Positions 14,201 to 28,200 of a stretch of DNA of 64,000 bases are shown in pieces. Location of the stretch: positions 22,151,208 to 22,215,207 of the forward strand of contig NC_021700.1 in the NCBI RefSeq assembly GCF_000247815.1. The letters are read 5' to 3'. The notes under the pieces are model-generated. The model did not search any database and was not told the DNA's origin. It worked only from the letters and a program-made list of their open reading frames with translations. Each line of letters begins with the position of its first letter. Within the stretch, counting starts at the first letter, position 1. Source of the stretch: Ficedula albicollis. Its lineage: Eukaryota > Chordata > Aves > Passeriformes > Muscicapidae. Both the position numbers and the translations under genes were made by a program.

Positions 14201-14960
14201 CTTTAGAGTACTTTGTACTTGGAGAATGTGTATACAGTTTATTATTGCCCCTGCCCAGAGGTAATCACAGTGTGCATCAGGTAATGTACAACACGATGAG
14301 GACACAGTGAACAATGAAAAGTTAAAATTATGCAGCTAACCATTGTGACAGTTGGATCAGTCACAAGGTTTTTGTCAGTTTGTATGGTTTGTTGTATTAG
14401 CCAAGAAATGGAAATGGAGTTGACAAGGCAAGTTGAAAGAAGCACACCCTGACATGTGCAAGAAAAGTAGTTTTTAATGTAACTTTAATCTTTGAGCTAT
14501 CATTCATTTGGGGCTAGTTTGCTGCAAGTTGGAAGGTGCCTAGGTCTCACATCCACCTAATTTCAAACACCTTCAGTTGCCTCTTAAGGCCAGAATTTGG
14601 TATGGAAAAATATTTCAGCTTTATTTCTTGACTGTGCTGGTATATGTTATTTTTGATCAGTTTTTTTCTGCCAGGCTAGTTCAACCATAAACAAAACGGA
14701 CATATCCTAACCAGATCTTGGGAAAACCAAAGAGAAATCTGAGGCTTACATCTTTGTCTGAGACTGGTTTTTCCCCAGTCTGCTAAAGACCATCCTTTGC
14801 ATCTTACAAATATATATTATGTTCCTCTGATATCAAGAAATATGTCTGAATCTCCTATTAAGGCAGTTTAGGGCAGGAGTGTTAGCATGTTAGGACCATA
14901 AGTAGAAGCCAAGAAGATAAGAGGCTAATGGGTATGTCTGAAACACCAATTTCTGGACAG
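11216..14960. other. Unique AT-rich noncoding DNA
   Basis: Apart from the possible terminal exon near 12 kb, listed separately, I see no gene or repeat. Frames up to 130 codons have no recognisable domains. Confidence 0.5.
11952..12195 (+). other. Candidate terminal exon (3' splice site plus polyadenylation signal)
   Basis: A well-formed 3' splice site ends at AG 11950-11951: a possible branch point TGCTGAC near 11902, then a pyrimidine-rich run ending TCTGCTCTGCAG. About 220 bases downstream is AATAAA at 12170-12175, followed by a T/GT-rich element. One frame stays open across the interval but resembles no protein I know. It could be the last exon of a noncoding or lineage-specific transcript, or chance. 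Confidence 0.2.
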
Positions 14961-14977
14961 CGATGGCGCAAAACAAG

Positions 14978-15036
14978 GATTCCTTCCTTCCTTCCTTCCT
15001 TCCTTCCTTCCTGGAATCCTTCCTTCCTTCCTTCCT
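14978..15036 (+). repeat. CCTT microsatellite, left part
   Basis: Tetranucleotide TTCC/CCTT repeats are interrupted once by GGAA and end in TTCCT, right against the poly-G run. Together with the right part, this is the remainder of one pyrimidine-strand microsatellite. Confidence 0.95.
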
Positions 15037-16564
<1,528 letters not shown>

Positions 16565-19500
16565 TTTTGTGGACCCTCTGACTTCTATCGTTTCTTTTGG
16601 ACACAAGCATTTACAAATCTTCAGTGCTTCCTCCCCCATAAAGGTAGGATATCACACCATGTAACAAACAAATCATGCTGACTTGGGTAATATTTGTTCG
16701 GAGTGCCAGGTTAAGAAATTTATTAGTTTATGTCCTTGTTCTCAGAGCAAAAGCCAGTTGCTAGCCATATGTAATGAGAGTCCCACCTCCCCTTAAAAGT
16801 TCTTGTTTAGCAATGTTTCCCTCTCAAATCCTTAATTTGAAAAGTTCTTTTGATTCACTGTTGAATACAATGGCCTCTTATCTGCCTACACCTTAATTAT
16901 AATAGAGTTTGCTGGAGTGATTAGATTAAAGGATCTCTTCCCAGGACGTTGTCATTCTTGTGCTACAGACAACATTTTCACAAGTTCCCTTTCATCCTCT
17001 TTCCCATTGTCTGTGGTTTCTGCAACACTGAGATACCTTGCACAAAATCATGTCTGGTAAAAAGGCACTATATATATCATTTGAAAGCCATTCTCTATCA
17101 TATCATAATTTCATATTGATACTTTGGAAATTTTTGTTCCTGGAAGCCCATATCCTCCCACAGGACAGGTTCAATTCCTGGTATCAGTATGATGCCAGAG
17201 TCCATGGTGCTTTGTCAGTGACTGTTTACACATGCATATGCACACCTGCTCTGTGCTCGCACACTTAATAGCACAGATAAAATATTTTAGAGAGCATACT
17301 CCTTTTACAGTATTCAATGCAGGGTTCATCACATTAAAACTGTTACTAGGGTCAGGGTGCCAAGCTCTCAAAGCCTGAAGATCTGCCTGGGACACACTTT
17401 GATGCCCAGCACTCAGTAAGGAGAGATCTCCCTTAATGAGCTGGTGTAAAATGATTTAATGTTCCCATAATCTTCTGTGTTGTTATGTCACCTTATTTTT
17501 CAATTAAATTAAATGGAAGTGTGCACTGCTCTTCCTTCTGTTCTCAAGGGGGTTGTAGGAATGCTGTTCTGTATTCTCCCTAGAAGGAAGAGGCTATCTT
17601 GGAGGGCTGGAAGCCTCCTCCAGGCAGCAAAGCTGCAACCTCTGCAGGAGCTTGGCAGTGTAGCATGGCTTGGTAGCAGTGAAGTTTCCTGCTGTTCAGA
17701 AGGACCAGTTACTTCTGATTAAATTTTAAGGGAGAAAACTGAATGCCCCAGAAAAAAAAGCAGCTCCCAGAGCTGACTCTCCATGTTAATAAACCTCAGG
17801 GCATTGTGTAGAATACTCTGGTTCTTTAAAGAGCTGGACCACCTTTGAGCTGCTCTGTCCAGTAACAGTCCCCTGGCGCAGCAGTTTGAGAAGGAGGAAA
17901 ATGTAGTCTCTTAATAGCTGCATATCAGTCATGAAGAGCATGAAAAGGGTTCTCCCAATGAATAGATTACAAGGCTACTAGACATTTTCTTCCATCTTTT
18001 ATGATCTCTTACAACCTGGATCTACCTGTCTCCTCTCCCCTGATGCCTCTTTTCTCACTGCTGTAAAAAGCTGAATATTTGCAGTCTGTTTTAGGTTTTT
18101 GATTTCTGTTAGCTTGTCAGTGTGTGCACTGCTGTGCTCTTCAGTCCCAGACTGCCATTGCCAGTGCTATGATATTTCCCATAGTGAGAGGCTGCTCCGC
18201 AGCTACTGCTCCACCAGACTGGGGAAGCATGCTCCACACCTGCCAGCCCCACCTCCTTCCCCCAGCCGGGCTCCAAGAGGGCTCACTGCACCCAGGGCTG
18301 GAACAGCCCAGGACTGTTCCTTGGTGTCTCAGTTTTATGGCCTTCAGGCTGTAATTCGGCGTTGTTTTATATGTTTCTGACCCTTGCCAAGTTTTTAACT
18401 GTGCTATTCGATCATGGGGTTCAGTAAAACAGTTTGTTTGCACAAGTGCCTGTGTATGGAGCCACAGGAGGATTTCCCCTGCATGGCACAGGTCGCATGG
18501 GAGGGGCAGCAGGTGCAGCTGACCTGCGGCATCTCAGAAGCAACAGGTAACTTCAGCTGCAGCAGTCCGGCAGATTTCCCTTCTAAAGGCTAAGTTATAA
18601 CCTCAAAACAGCATTGAACCTTTTAAGAGTTAAAGATTTACCCACCACTGCGTAAAAGCCTCTGTAAGGCAGTACTATCTTACTGTTGCATAGAACCTTC
18701 CAGCACAGCACAGCCCTGCAAAGGGAATAAGGGCTCTGCAGCCCCAGGCAGCCTCCTGTCCAAGGCTTTATTCAGCAGCACTGCAAGTGCAATGCCGTTA
18801 CCACCAGGGATAACTAGAGCTGGGGATTCCCAAAGGACTCGCGCACAGTGGGATCACACCGTTAGCCTCGTCCATCCTAGCCCTGTGGGTGACCATTGAA
18901 ACAAAGCCAGCCAAGAGGGTGGAAATCAAGTCCTGGGATTTGTTCCCCATGAAAACGACAACTGGCTGCATTGGCAGTGGAGCTGTATTGCCATGTTTCC
19001 TGTTAGCTTCAGGTTAATTTTATAGTGATAAACACAGTTAAGTAAGAGAACACTTCAGAAATTACAGAGATTCTGGAAATATCACGTCAGAACTCAGACT
19101 AGTAAAATAGATAGATTTATATTTTATAGGTAGCAGGATACCAATTAAAATGTACACAAGAAGAGTTTTAGTGTTGTAATACTGAAATACCCTCACAAAC
19201 TTAGCAGCTTTCCAAGTATATATTATTTGTAATAGGAGTTACATGTTTTCATATATCTTTCCTTTAAGTGAAAGGTATTTCCTTCAGGTGTTCTCTTCAT
19301 GTATTTATTCAGGCTTCAACAGCAGTGATTTTCTCATAAAATACTCTAAAAGCAGGGCTGATTTAGTTGTTTGTGGTGGTGTTTTTCTTTTTTGTTGTTG
19401 TTGTGGTTGGTTTTTCTTTTTTGTTCCTATAAAGAAATGACGGCCCAATAGAACTAAAGATTAGGAAGAGCCAGGGATTCTGTCATTTGAATAGATGTAA

Positions 19501-20190
19501 GGACTGAACTTTACCACAATCTGAGGTTCTCTCATGTTTGCTTTTGGTTTTGGACTTTGGAGAAATGCAGTCAACGCCACAAAATCTTTCTTTTTATATT
19601 CGTAGGCTCAAAGTATCAATTTTTCATATAATTACACTTTAGGCCAGGCACTGAACACATAAGAAGTAAAATTTTTACTCTTGCCACCATGTAGAGGGAA
19701 ACAACTAGGCTTTAATTTTATATATCTGCCTTTTCAATTAAACCTTCAGAGAAGACTGGTAATTTTTGGTTCCAGAAGTTTTTCAGTAGTAACTTGGGAT
19801 ATTTTTGAAGAGATTCCAGTTTTATAAGAGGGTATTGGGCAATTGCCTTCTGAAAGTAAATGTTTTCTGTAGTGGTGAACACAGTTAATCTCTAGTTCCC
19901 CTTCTAAATATCTGCCAATAAAGAAAAAAAAATCTTTGGCCCGGTTCTGTTTTTCTTATATTATCCATGGGCCAGATCCTGTTCCTTCTAGCTTCTATGT
20001 CAAAATGTCTATGGACGTTTTGGCACCAAATTCAGGCCTTAATTTTGCAACTATCTGCAAGGGACCAGCATAATATATAAAAATACACTGATTATTTAAT
20101 GCATGTTTTTTCTATCCCTGGCTAAATATGCAGCAATTTTGCTCTTTTGACATTTTTCCTTCCCCAGCTGGTGTTCTGGAAGTATGGCTA
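16565..20190. other. Unique noncoding DNA
   Basis: No gene or transposon is recognised. A somewhat GC-richer island lies at about 18.1-18.6 kb (frames of 76-100 codons with no domains), and a T/G-rich low-complexity stretch at about 19375-19430. Confidence 0.5.
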
Positions 20191-20348
20191 AATGACTTGT
20201 AATAACTTTCTCATTTATCAGTAGTTTATTCCGTTGCTTTCCTCTCCCCTGACCTCACTTTTGTTTAGAAATGACTTGTAATAACTCTCATTTATCAGTA
20301 GTTTATTCCATTGCTTTCCTCTCCCCTGACCTCACTTTTGTTTAGAAA
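20191..20348. repeat. Two-copy tandem duplication, 79-bp period
   Basis: A unit beginning ATGACTTGTAATAACT and ending TTTTGTTTAGAA occurs twice head to tail. The copies differ by one transition (CCGTTG/CCATTG) and a two-base deletion in TTTCTC/TCTC. Confidence 0.92.
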
Positions 20349-21497
20349 TATTGCTTTCTTCACAGTAAGACCAACCTACCCTGATCTGTATTTCTGTACA
20401 GAACGTATCAGCATGGATTCAAGAAAACAAGTACATTACAATAAAAGCTCAGGCTTGTCTTTTCCAGTCCAGCTGCTGACCAAAGACTACTGAATGCTTT
20501 TCTGGCCTTTGAAGTTACCAGTAGAAATTCTTCTTCCAAGGTCAAAGGGTTACCTCAAAATCTGTATTTCATGGGAGTGCTATTATTTTGGTGAAAGTTC
20601 AGTCAATCTTCCTGGTGAGCCTATTTTAACTCTGTGTGATGTTTTAAGGCAGACAGAAATGCTTGGAATTCATTATCTTAGGAAACAAAAGTGGCAAACA
20701 GGACTCTAAGTTAATTTACAAAGCTTCTGTCTATGGCCATTTTTTCTCTCTATGGATCAGTTTGCAGCCTTTATTTTTTGCGTTCTCCCAGGATCTGTGT
20801 GATAGTGAGCAATAGCACTCTCTTTCTGTGATGTAAGTTATTTAGATGGAATCTGGGAAAAGTGGTAGATCAGGGAACTAAGTTTTAAAATGGAAAAAAA
20901 CCAGCTGAACATCAGATCCTCAGAACAGGCTGTCCTCACTACACCAAGATAGAGATACTGGAGCAGGCTGAACTACAACATGGTTGAAGGGTTCTGCTGG
21001 TGAAGAGCCCTGGGGTAATGCAGGGAGTCAGGAGGGGCAGAATGTCTCAGGGGGCTGCAGGGCTTGTGCTCTCATCCAGCCATCTCAGCCCCTGAGAGCC
21101 TGTGGGAGCTTTATGTTTGTTTAGGGGACGAGCAAGGTTTGGTATCTTGGAAAGCTGTGGCTCTCCTTCAGCCATCAGAAAGGAGAAATATGGAAATGAC
21201 TAGATGCCAGTGTCTCACAGCAGGGATTTAGGGAGCCATTAGCTTTTCCTCTGACTAACTGGTTATTTTTCCAAAGGCACCTGTGAGACCCAGGTGACAC
21301 TTCAAGCACAGGGAAATACTTGGCACTAGCTGTTCCTTCTGAACATGTTTTATATACTTCCTTCTCACATGCCTGCTTTGATTTCATGAGGTTTTGTTTC
21401 AGCAAAGGCAATAACCAGCAGATGTGCTTGAGCTGGGGCTCCACATCCAGGCTTTGCTGTTTGAACATGTTATCACTGTTCCCTTAGACTAAGGACT
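20349..21497. other. Unique noncoding DNA
   Basis: No gene or repeat is recognised. Confidence 0.5.
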
Positions 21498-21617
21498 GAG
21501 GCTAGTAGTAAGGTATCTACATTTAAATACTGCATCTAACAGTTCCAGTTCCTGCAATTGAGGTTAGTAGTAAGGTATCTACATCTAAATACTGCATCTA
21601 ACAGTTCCAGTTCCTGC
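21498..21617. repeat. Two-copy tandem duplication, 62-bp period
   Basis: The unit starts GAGGCTAGTAGTAAGG or GAGGTTAGTAGTAAGG and ends CCAGTTCCTGC. It is repeated directly, with two C/T differences and a short linker (AATT) between copies. Confidence 0.92.
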
Positions 21618-21905
21618 CTGCTAGCTAGGGATCTTGTTCAGGCCTCGTTCCTCTGTTATTTGCCCCATGCCCCGTACCCCATGCAAATGGGCACAGCATA
21701 AGCTTTTCAATGCCCATCTATTCCTGTTTGCTGAAGGAGGAGAAAATTCTGGTCTTGGACATGAATTTACATGTCTGTTCCACTACAAGGTCTGCCTCTG
21801 TCCCTATTACTGAAAAATTTTGCCTGACTTAACCTGCACTTTTGACACACACAGCAATTTTTGAGTTTCCATTTCCTCTGGAGACATCATAAGTAATCTC
21901 TAGGG

Positions 21906-22026
21906 TTTTTTTTTTTTTTGCGGGGGAGGGGGTGTTTGTGGTTGGTTTTTTGTTTATTTGCTTTTGTTTTTATTTTTTTTTGCTGTTATTGCTGTTGCTG
22001 TTGCTGTTGTTGTTGTTGTTGTTTTT
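21906..22026 (+). repeat. T-rich and GTT/GCT low-complexity tract
   Basis: Poly-T runs alternate with a G-rich patch (GCGGGGGAGGGGG), followed by GCTGTT/GTTGTT triplet repeats from about 21981 to 22026. The tract directly abuts the 118-bp duplication. It has simple-repeat character and no coding meaning. Confidence 0.85.
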
Positions 22027-22259
22027 AGCTTCGCCTGTGCTTAAAAGACCTCATTCTCTTTTCTAAACTTTTCAGGAAGAAATGTACTTTTTCTTTACAG
22101 ATAGGAAGTTAGGCACAGGCAAAGCAGAGCAGTGGAGGGCTTTTAGCTTTGCCTGTGCTTAAAAAACCTCATTCTCTTTTCTAAACTTTTCAGGAAGAAA
22201 TGTACTTTTTCTTTACAGATAGGAAGTTAGGCACAGGCAAAGCAGAGCAGTGGAGGGCT
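22023..22259. repeat. Two-copy tandem duplication, 118-bp period, each unit with inverted ends
   Basis: The two copies differ at two positions that I can see (TTCGCC/TTTGCC and AAAAGACC/AAAAAACC). Each unit contains a 13-base inverted repeat. GCTTTGCCTGTGC (22146-22158; one mismatch in copy 1 at 22028-22040) is matched by GCACAGGCAAAGC (22231-22243; copy 1 at 22113-22125). The right half, with ACAGATAGGAAGTTAGGCACAG, also resembles the MIR consensus read backwards, so the unit may be a modified MIR relic; that part is weak. Confidence 0.9.
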
Positions 22260-25200
22260 ACAAATTCCATTAATCCTATAAACATCTATCATAAAAAAGT
22301 CTTATTAGCTAATACTGAGAGTCCTACCTATCCTTTTATCTTCCAGTAGTAGCTGAAAGAACTGATATTTGTTTGGACTCCCTTTCTGCAGGAGGCTGCC
22401 ACAAGCTCTGGCAAGCATAGTCTAAGTCTACCTGGGGTTATGCAGTACTCTTTTCTGAATCAGAGCGAAATTATACTTCTGGACATTGCTCTTCTGACTG
22501 TTCTGTTCAGAAAAGTAGAAACACCACCTTAAATTGCATAGCTTGGCAGATTGGATGCCTGAAGTTGAAGATGATGTCTGTGCATTTTGTAAGGTCCCTT
22601 TTGGAAAATGTAACCCTTGCTTTAGGGTCAATTGCAGTTAATAATGGCTTTCCTTAAAAAAGCTAAACTGATTTCCCACTAAAGCTTTTTTCTCTTTTTT
22701 AATTATCCTAGTGGGGTATTCTACTTGAATTCCTGAGAAAGAAAGATCATCAGTTTCAGCTTTTAAGGCAGAGAAATAATTTTTGAGTTATGAAGAATAG
22801 GATGGTTGGATTCTCTTAACTCTAGCCTGTGTTTATTATCAGGCTCTTGCCTTCCCAATGCCCTCAAGCTCTTCTCTAACTGTATGGATTACCTGTTCTT
22901 CCTAGAGGTGTCAGCTTGATGAGTTCCATATGGGATCTATTTTTGAAACAGTGAGTATTTTAATGCCTCTTCTACTATCCTTGGCAGGTCATTTTTGTAA
23001 ATATTTGTAGTAACTTTAGTTCTTACATTCCTTTAGCAAGGAGCAAGTGATCAAAGTGATCCTCTATTTCATTACTTTATTATTTTTTGTGACTTGCTTT
23101 TTTTTCTTCAATAGCAAGAGTCCCTCTAAAGTTTGCATCCAGCCTAAAATAAAGATGCCAGCTTGCCGACTAGCTGTCTAAAGCTTCACATGTTGCTTTC
23201 AACAGCCTCTGCACTGTTCTCCTCCTCACCCATGTGTTGCATCTCCTGCTAACATGATCCAGATTTTCAGCAAATTCAGCATTTGTGACTTGGCATTGCC
23301 TTGGCTTCTTTCTTCCCAGGCTGGCAAACTTTCACATGGGATCCCCATGCCTTCTGAACTCTGTTTTCTTGGCCTTGCCAAGTCATTCCAGTGATGCAGA
23401 TCAAAAACCTTGGAAGAGATCACTTTCTTGGACACTGAAACATGTAACAGCAGTGTGAAGGTTACATGAAGCAAATATGTTTTCTTAATATGTTTTAATG
23501 TTCTTGAACAAAAACATAAGCATATTGGCAGTAGGTGAAGCAACAACTTCAGAATGAATGTATTAAACATAAAAGTCACTGCGGGTTTTCTCTGTCAAAA
23601 GTAAAACAAAATTTACATGGCTGTGTAAATATACAAAGCAAGGACACCACAGGCAAATGTTTACAAGACACATGTTTAGCCAGTATCATTGTTTTCCAGC
23701 AGAAAGCAGAAATGCAGAATGAGAAGTCCTGGGCAGCTGTTTATTTTGTCAGATGCTGTGGGTCTGTGAAACAACGCTAAATAAGCAGTGTTTGTGCTTT
23801 TTAAAGATAGGTAATGCACCCATTAAATATTTCAGATAAGAGATTTGTGTTTTATTCGTTAGCTTATGTTCCTATTTTTACCCTTATCTGAGATCTCAAG
23901 AACCATACCTCGTTTCAATATCTCTTACATATTGATGCACAGATCAGCTCTTTCACCAGCTATTATTTCAGGGATGACTCTTTTGTGTGTCAGAACCAAA
24001 ATCCTTCTCATTGTCACTTAGAAGTGAAACCTTCTCATCTCTGTTTGTGGTGTCTTCACCTTATCAATGCGGTCACTTCCATCAGCACACCCACTTCAAG
24101 GTAAGCATCAGGATGAATACTTGGCCCAGTCACCCAGAAGGAATTCATGTGTGTGCTGCTCCTTCATGCTTTGTGTGCCATGCAGATCCATTCTTTTGTT
24201 GTAACAGCCTAGACAAGCTTTTACAGTTTATTTTCTGAATGAAGATGTGCCAGTAACACTTAAGAATTGTTAACACGTTCGGTGTATTCCTAAATTCCTC
24301 TGTACCTTGTGAGAGCCATGCAGTGCTCCTTCTGGAGCCTCCTCCAGCTACCTTGTGTGTGTGCTTGGGCGGTGTGACAGCGGCCTCCACAAGAAATATT
24401 TCAGATGGTGTAGGGATCTTATCAGTGAACTTTGCTCTTGAGTTGTCGGTTTGGTAGAGAAAGAGCTGAAGAGGAAGGATGTGAAGTCTGGCCTTCCCGG
24501 GCAACAGGCAGTCAAAGAGCACAATGAATTGGAACTATGGCCATTGTGGGCTCTGACAATTGAAAGCGTTTCTAACAGTAGTGCCTGCAGGATCAATGCA
24601 TTTGGTGCTGCCTGGGGAAGGGGACAGAAGGCCGTGGCACAACTGGAAGTGCTTCACCCCTTGTCTCGGGAGATGTTTGACAGCCATGCTGTCAGATTGT
24701 AGTGGCAACTTGAAACAAACCTGAGGGGTACTCTGAGTGTGCCATGCCCTCTGGGCTGCAGTGACTGAGGCAGAGGCTGGGCTGTTAGAGACATGAATGC
24801 TTAAAACCATGGGAAAAATTACTGGCAAAACCCCAGGCAGTCATTGGATTAGGTAAACATTTGAGGCTTGTGTTTTGGACCCAGTCCTGCCTCATTTTGA
24901 TGCTGGGTGCTTCTGTCCTTATGTAGGCTGTCTTTGGAGTGCTTGGGTTTCAAGGGTGGATATGTCAGAAAAGAAATTAAGTGTTAAAGCCAAATGGGGA
25001 AGCTGTCTGTTCCAGGTGGGGTAATGCTGCATAGCCTTGTGTGGCTTTCCTTTCCTCCTCTCCCTTGCTTTCCACATTTCTTATTTCACTTTTTTATTTC
25101 CCACAGCTATAACTAACAGAGACGAGTATTGAAGAAGAAATACCTTTTTCCCTCTTTTTTCCACAGCCACAAAAATAGTTTCCTTGAGTTTATTAACAGC

Positions 25201-28200
25201 ACATGCATGTGTGCTCAGCATCCTCTCCAAAATAGACAATGACCAGGAAGTATTCATTTTGGCAACACATTTGGGGTTAGAAACGTTACTGTTTTCAAAG
25301 CACTTCACCAGAGTCATTAATTAAGTGCTAGAATGGAGAACTTCGACCAAACAAAACTAAGGAAAATTACATTTCTCTTTCCTGACTTATATGAAAAGCA
25401 TTTGTGCTTAAATCATATTGAAAGTTTTAAAGCACCCTCTCCCCAGCGGAATATGCAGAAAAGATAAATGTTCTGCAGTATGATTGCTGTTCATTATGAC
25501 TTAGTAGGATTTGGCTGTGTTTCCTCTTCTTTGCAAATATTTAGTGAAAGTGTTTATGGGTTCAGGGTACAAGCAAGGATAGTGCAGATAGGGAGTTTCG
25601 TTTTATGCCAAGAGCATAACCCAGGAAACTTTCTCCCAATGGGTGGGCTTATCCCCTCTGAGAACAAAGGCAAATCTATCCCTGTTCAGCTGCAATGACT
25701 AGCACCATGATTTACTCAAAAGCATTGTTTGGATATACAATCAAATTATACAAAATTACAGGGGCAATATTTTAATATCTAGCAGAACATGAAAGAATTG
25801 GGGGAACAGCATACCAAAGGGCTGAAGTGTGAGAGTATCCCTTGTCTCTAGAACTGACTGCCATTCAATAATCACAGACGGAGGAGAGATGGTCTGGCTT
25901 CATTTAGTGTGTAAATGGACTATAACTATCCAAATAAGGGAAAAGTCACAGTGCATTGTATCTCAAAGAGTGGTATAACTTCTGTGGCTCTCCTGGATCC
26001 ACGAGCCTGTGCTGGCTATCCCAGCTCTCTGTGGGATCCCTTGGCTGGGGAGACCAGCTTCACGCCCCCCTGCTGCTGATGGTGCAGCTGTGGGAATTCA
26101 CAGCAGAGATGCTCCTTGGAGCAGTGCTCGGGGAAACAGCACTGAAGCACGTGTCTGCTTTACTGGGGTCTGGGAAGAAGCCCCTTTAGTAAGACTGAGC
26201 TCTACTGTCCTCTGTAGTGACTGTTGACCACACAGATGTTCATGCTTGAACATACAAATACAAAGACAATGTGTTTGTCTTAAAACACCACGTTCCACTT
26301 CACTTCCAAATCTGCACTGTCTCAGTGGCAGAAAAGATGAACCTCTATGTACCATCTCCAGTCAGATGTCAGCCTCCATTCCCTCCCCATGCTGGTGTGG
26401 ATATGCAAGCTGTGTCAGAGAACAATACTTAAATAATTGTCTGTCTCCCCTGCTCAGGGTCAGGAAATGCTGCAGCTGCTGGGAGTGCTGCTGGTTCTTG
26501 AACAAAACGGGACTGAAGCTGCTACTCTATTACTTTCTTCCATTAGCCTTCTTTATTCTATTCCACTAAATTTTCCTTACTTCTTCCATGTCCTAGTGGC
26601 TGATCTCCATCAACAGCTGCTTTTCTCATATGAGACAGTTTGTTCTTTCACTGTATTTTTGCTGATTACTCATCCCTTTATATAGCCTATTTCATGAGTC
26701 ACTTTGCCTACCTACCTGCACCAGCATGGTGTGCTATCCATCAGCCCCTTGTTCAGCAGCAATTACCAGCCTTTTATTACTGTTTTTTTCTCCCAAGGAC
26801 TCCTCCTAATGCCAGCATACTTCATTAGTTTCTAATTTTGCAAAGCACGAATTGTGGCATAGCTTCAGGAGCTGGAAATAGAATAATTACATACCCTCTC
26901 CTAGAAGTACACATACGGATTTGGAAGGGAGCTAAGACTGAAGTTGCCAACAAATCCCTTGTAATTCCTTTCCACGAACACTTAATCAGACAGATTCTAT
27001 TGTCACGTATATTTCACGTATTTTCACGTATTTCATTTCAAAATTGTCCGAGTGGACTCTGGTGGCAGTTAGTAGTATGGGTGGAACAGGGTAGTGCTCA
27101 AGATGAGAAAATTCTTCAAATCCTCTCACCACTGCCCTAGCACAGAGGCAGGAGAACCCAGACATAAAGTCAATCATGCTTTTATAGATGCCTCCATACT
27201 TTTGTCTGGCCAACCTAATTATACTTATTTTTTGGCATGGCTGTCTTTTAGTGGTACTATTAGAATGGAAACTTAAAATGCTGAAAGCTTCTGCTGATGT
27301 GTCACTAGCAATTTTATACCTATCCTTAGATTTGGTAGTAATCTTGGGACTATGTTAATTCAAAATGAAATAACTAATGGTTGAGATTTGCATATTTTTT
27401 ATTATTTTGTGAGTGGAATGAATACCAAGCAGGTCTGGGACATAGGAATAGATATGCAGGATTAATGATATGAACAGCATATTTTGCAGCCCTAAAATGA
27501 GGCTCAATATAATCTCAATTGACCTTTCTGTCCTGTCATGTGAAGGAAATCAAGGATGTTTGTTTGTGTCCTTCCTCAAGGTGTTTTTAATTTTACAATA
27601 TTAGATAAAAAAGTCCAAAATGCTTCTTCACTGCCACTGTGATCCCAGCAGGGATATACTCTGTGAAAAGATGATAAAGCCAGTCCTTGACTATTCAATT
27701 AATCCCTCTACTTTATCCTGCTGCATAAACGAAGTATGTTTTTAGACCCAGACAGCACAACTATATTTGCAAATTAAATCAGACCATTAAATTTCACCAC
27801 ACATAGGTCATGATTGTTGCAAACTGGAGCTGACTGAAAGCTGCCTGTCTGAGACCAGGCGATTGGGCACCCCACATGTGGGGCCCTGAGCAATCAGGTC
27901 TATTTGAGTATCTGTGTGAGTGATCATGGGTCCGGGCTGGGGGCTCCTCAGAGTCTGTCTTGTTTCCCCAGCCATTGGGAAATGAGTTATTTAGCTGATC
28001 TTTTCAGTCTTGTAAAGCCACCCGTAGCACTCCAGGATATATTATTTTCCTGGCTTGTTCTATTATATTGGAAGTGTTGGTTATTAAGGATAAAAACAGC
28101 TGGGGCTTTTTTAAACATAAAAATTATAAAAAATCAGGTCCTTTTTTTGATCCCCTGCCATTCAGATTGCATGCAGCTTTTTATTCTCATCTAGATATAT

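Noticed and set aside
19930..20040. Possible old amniote repeat (GGGCCAGATCCTG motif)
   Set aside because: A single short motif shared with several repeat families; not enough to assign.
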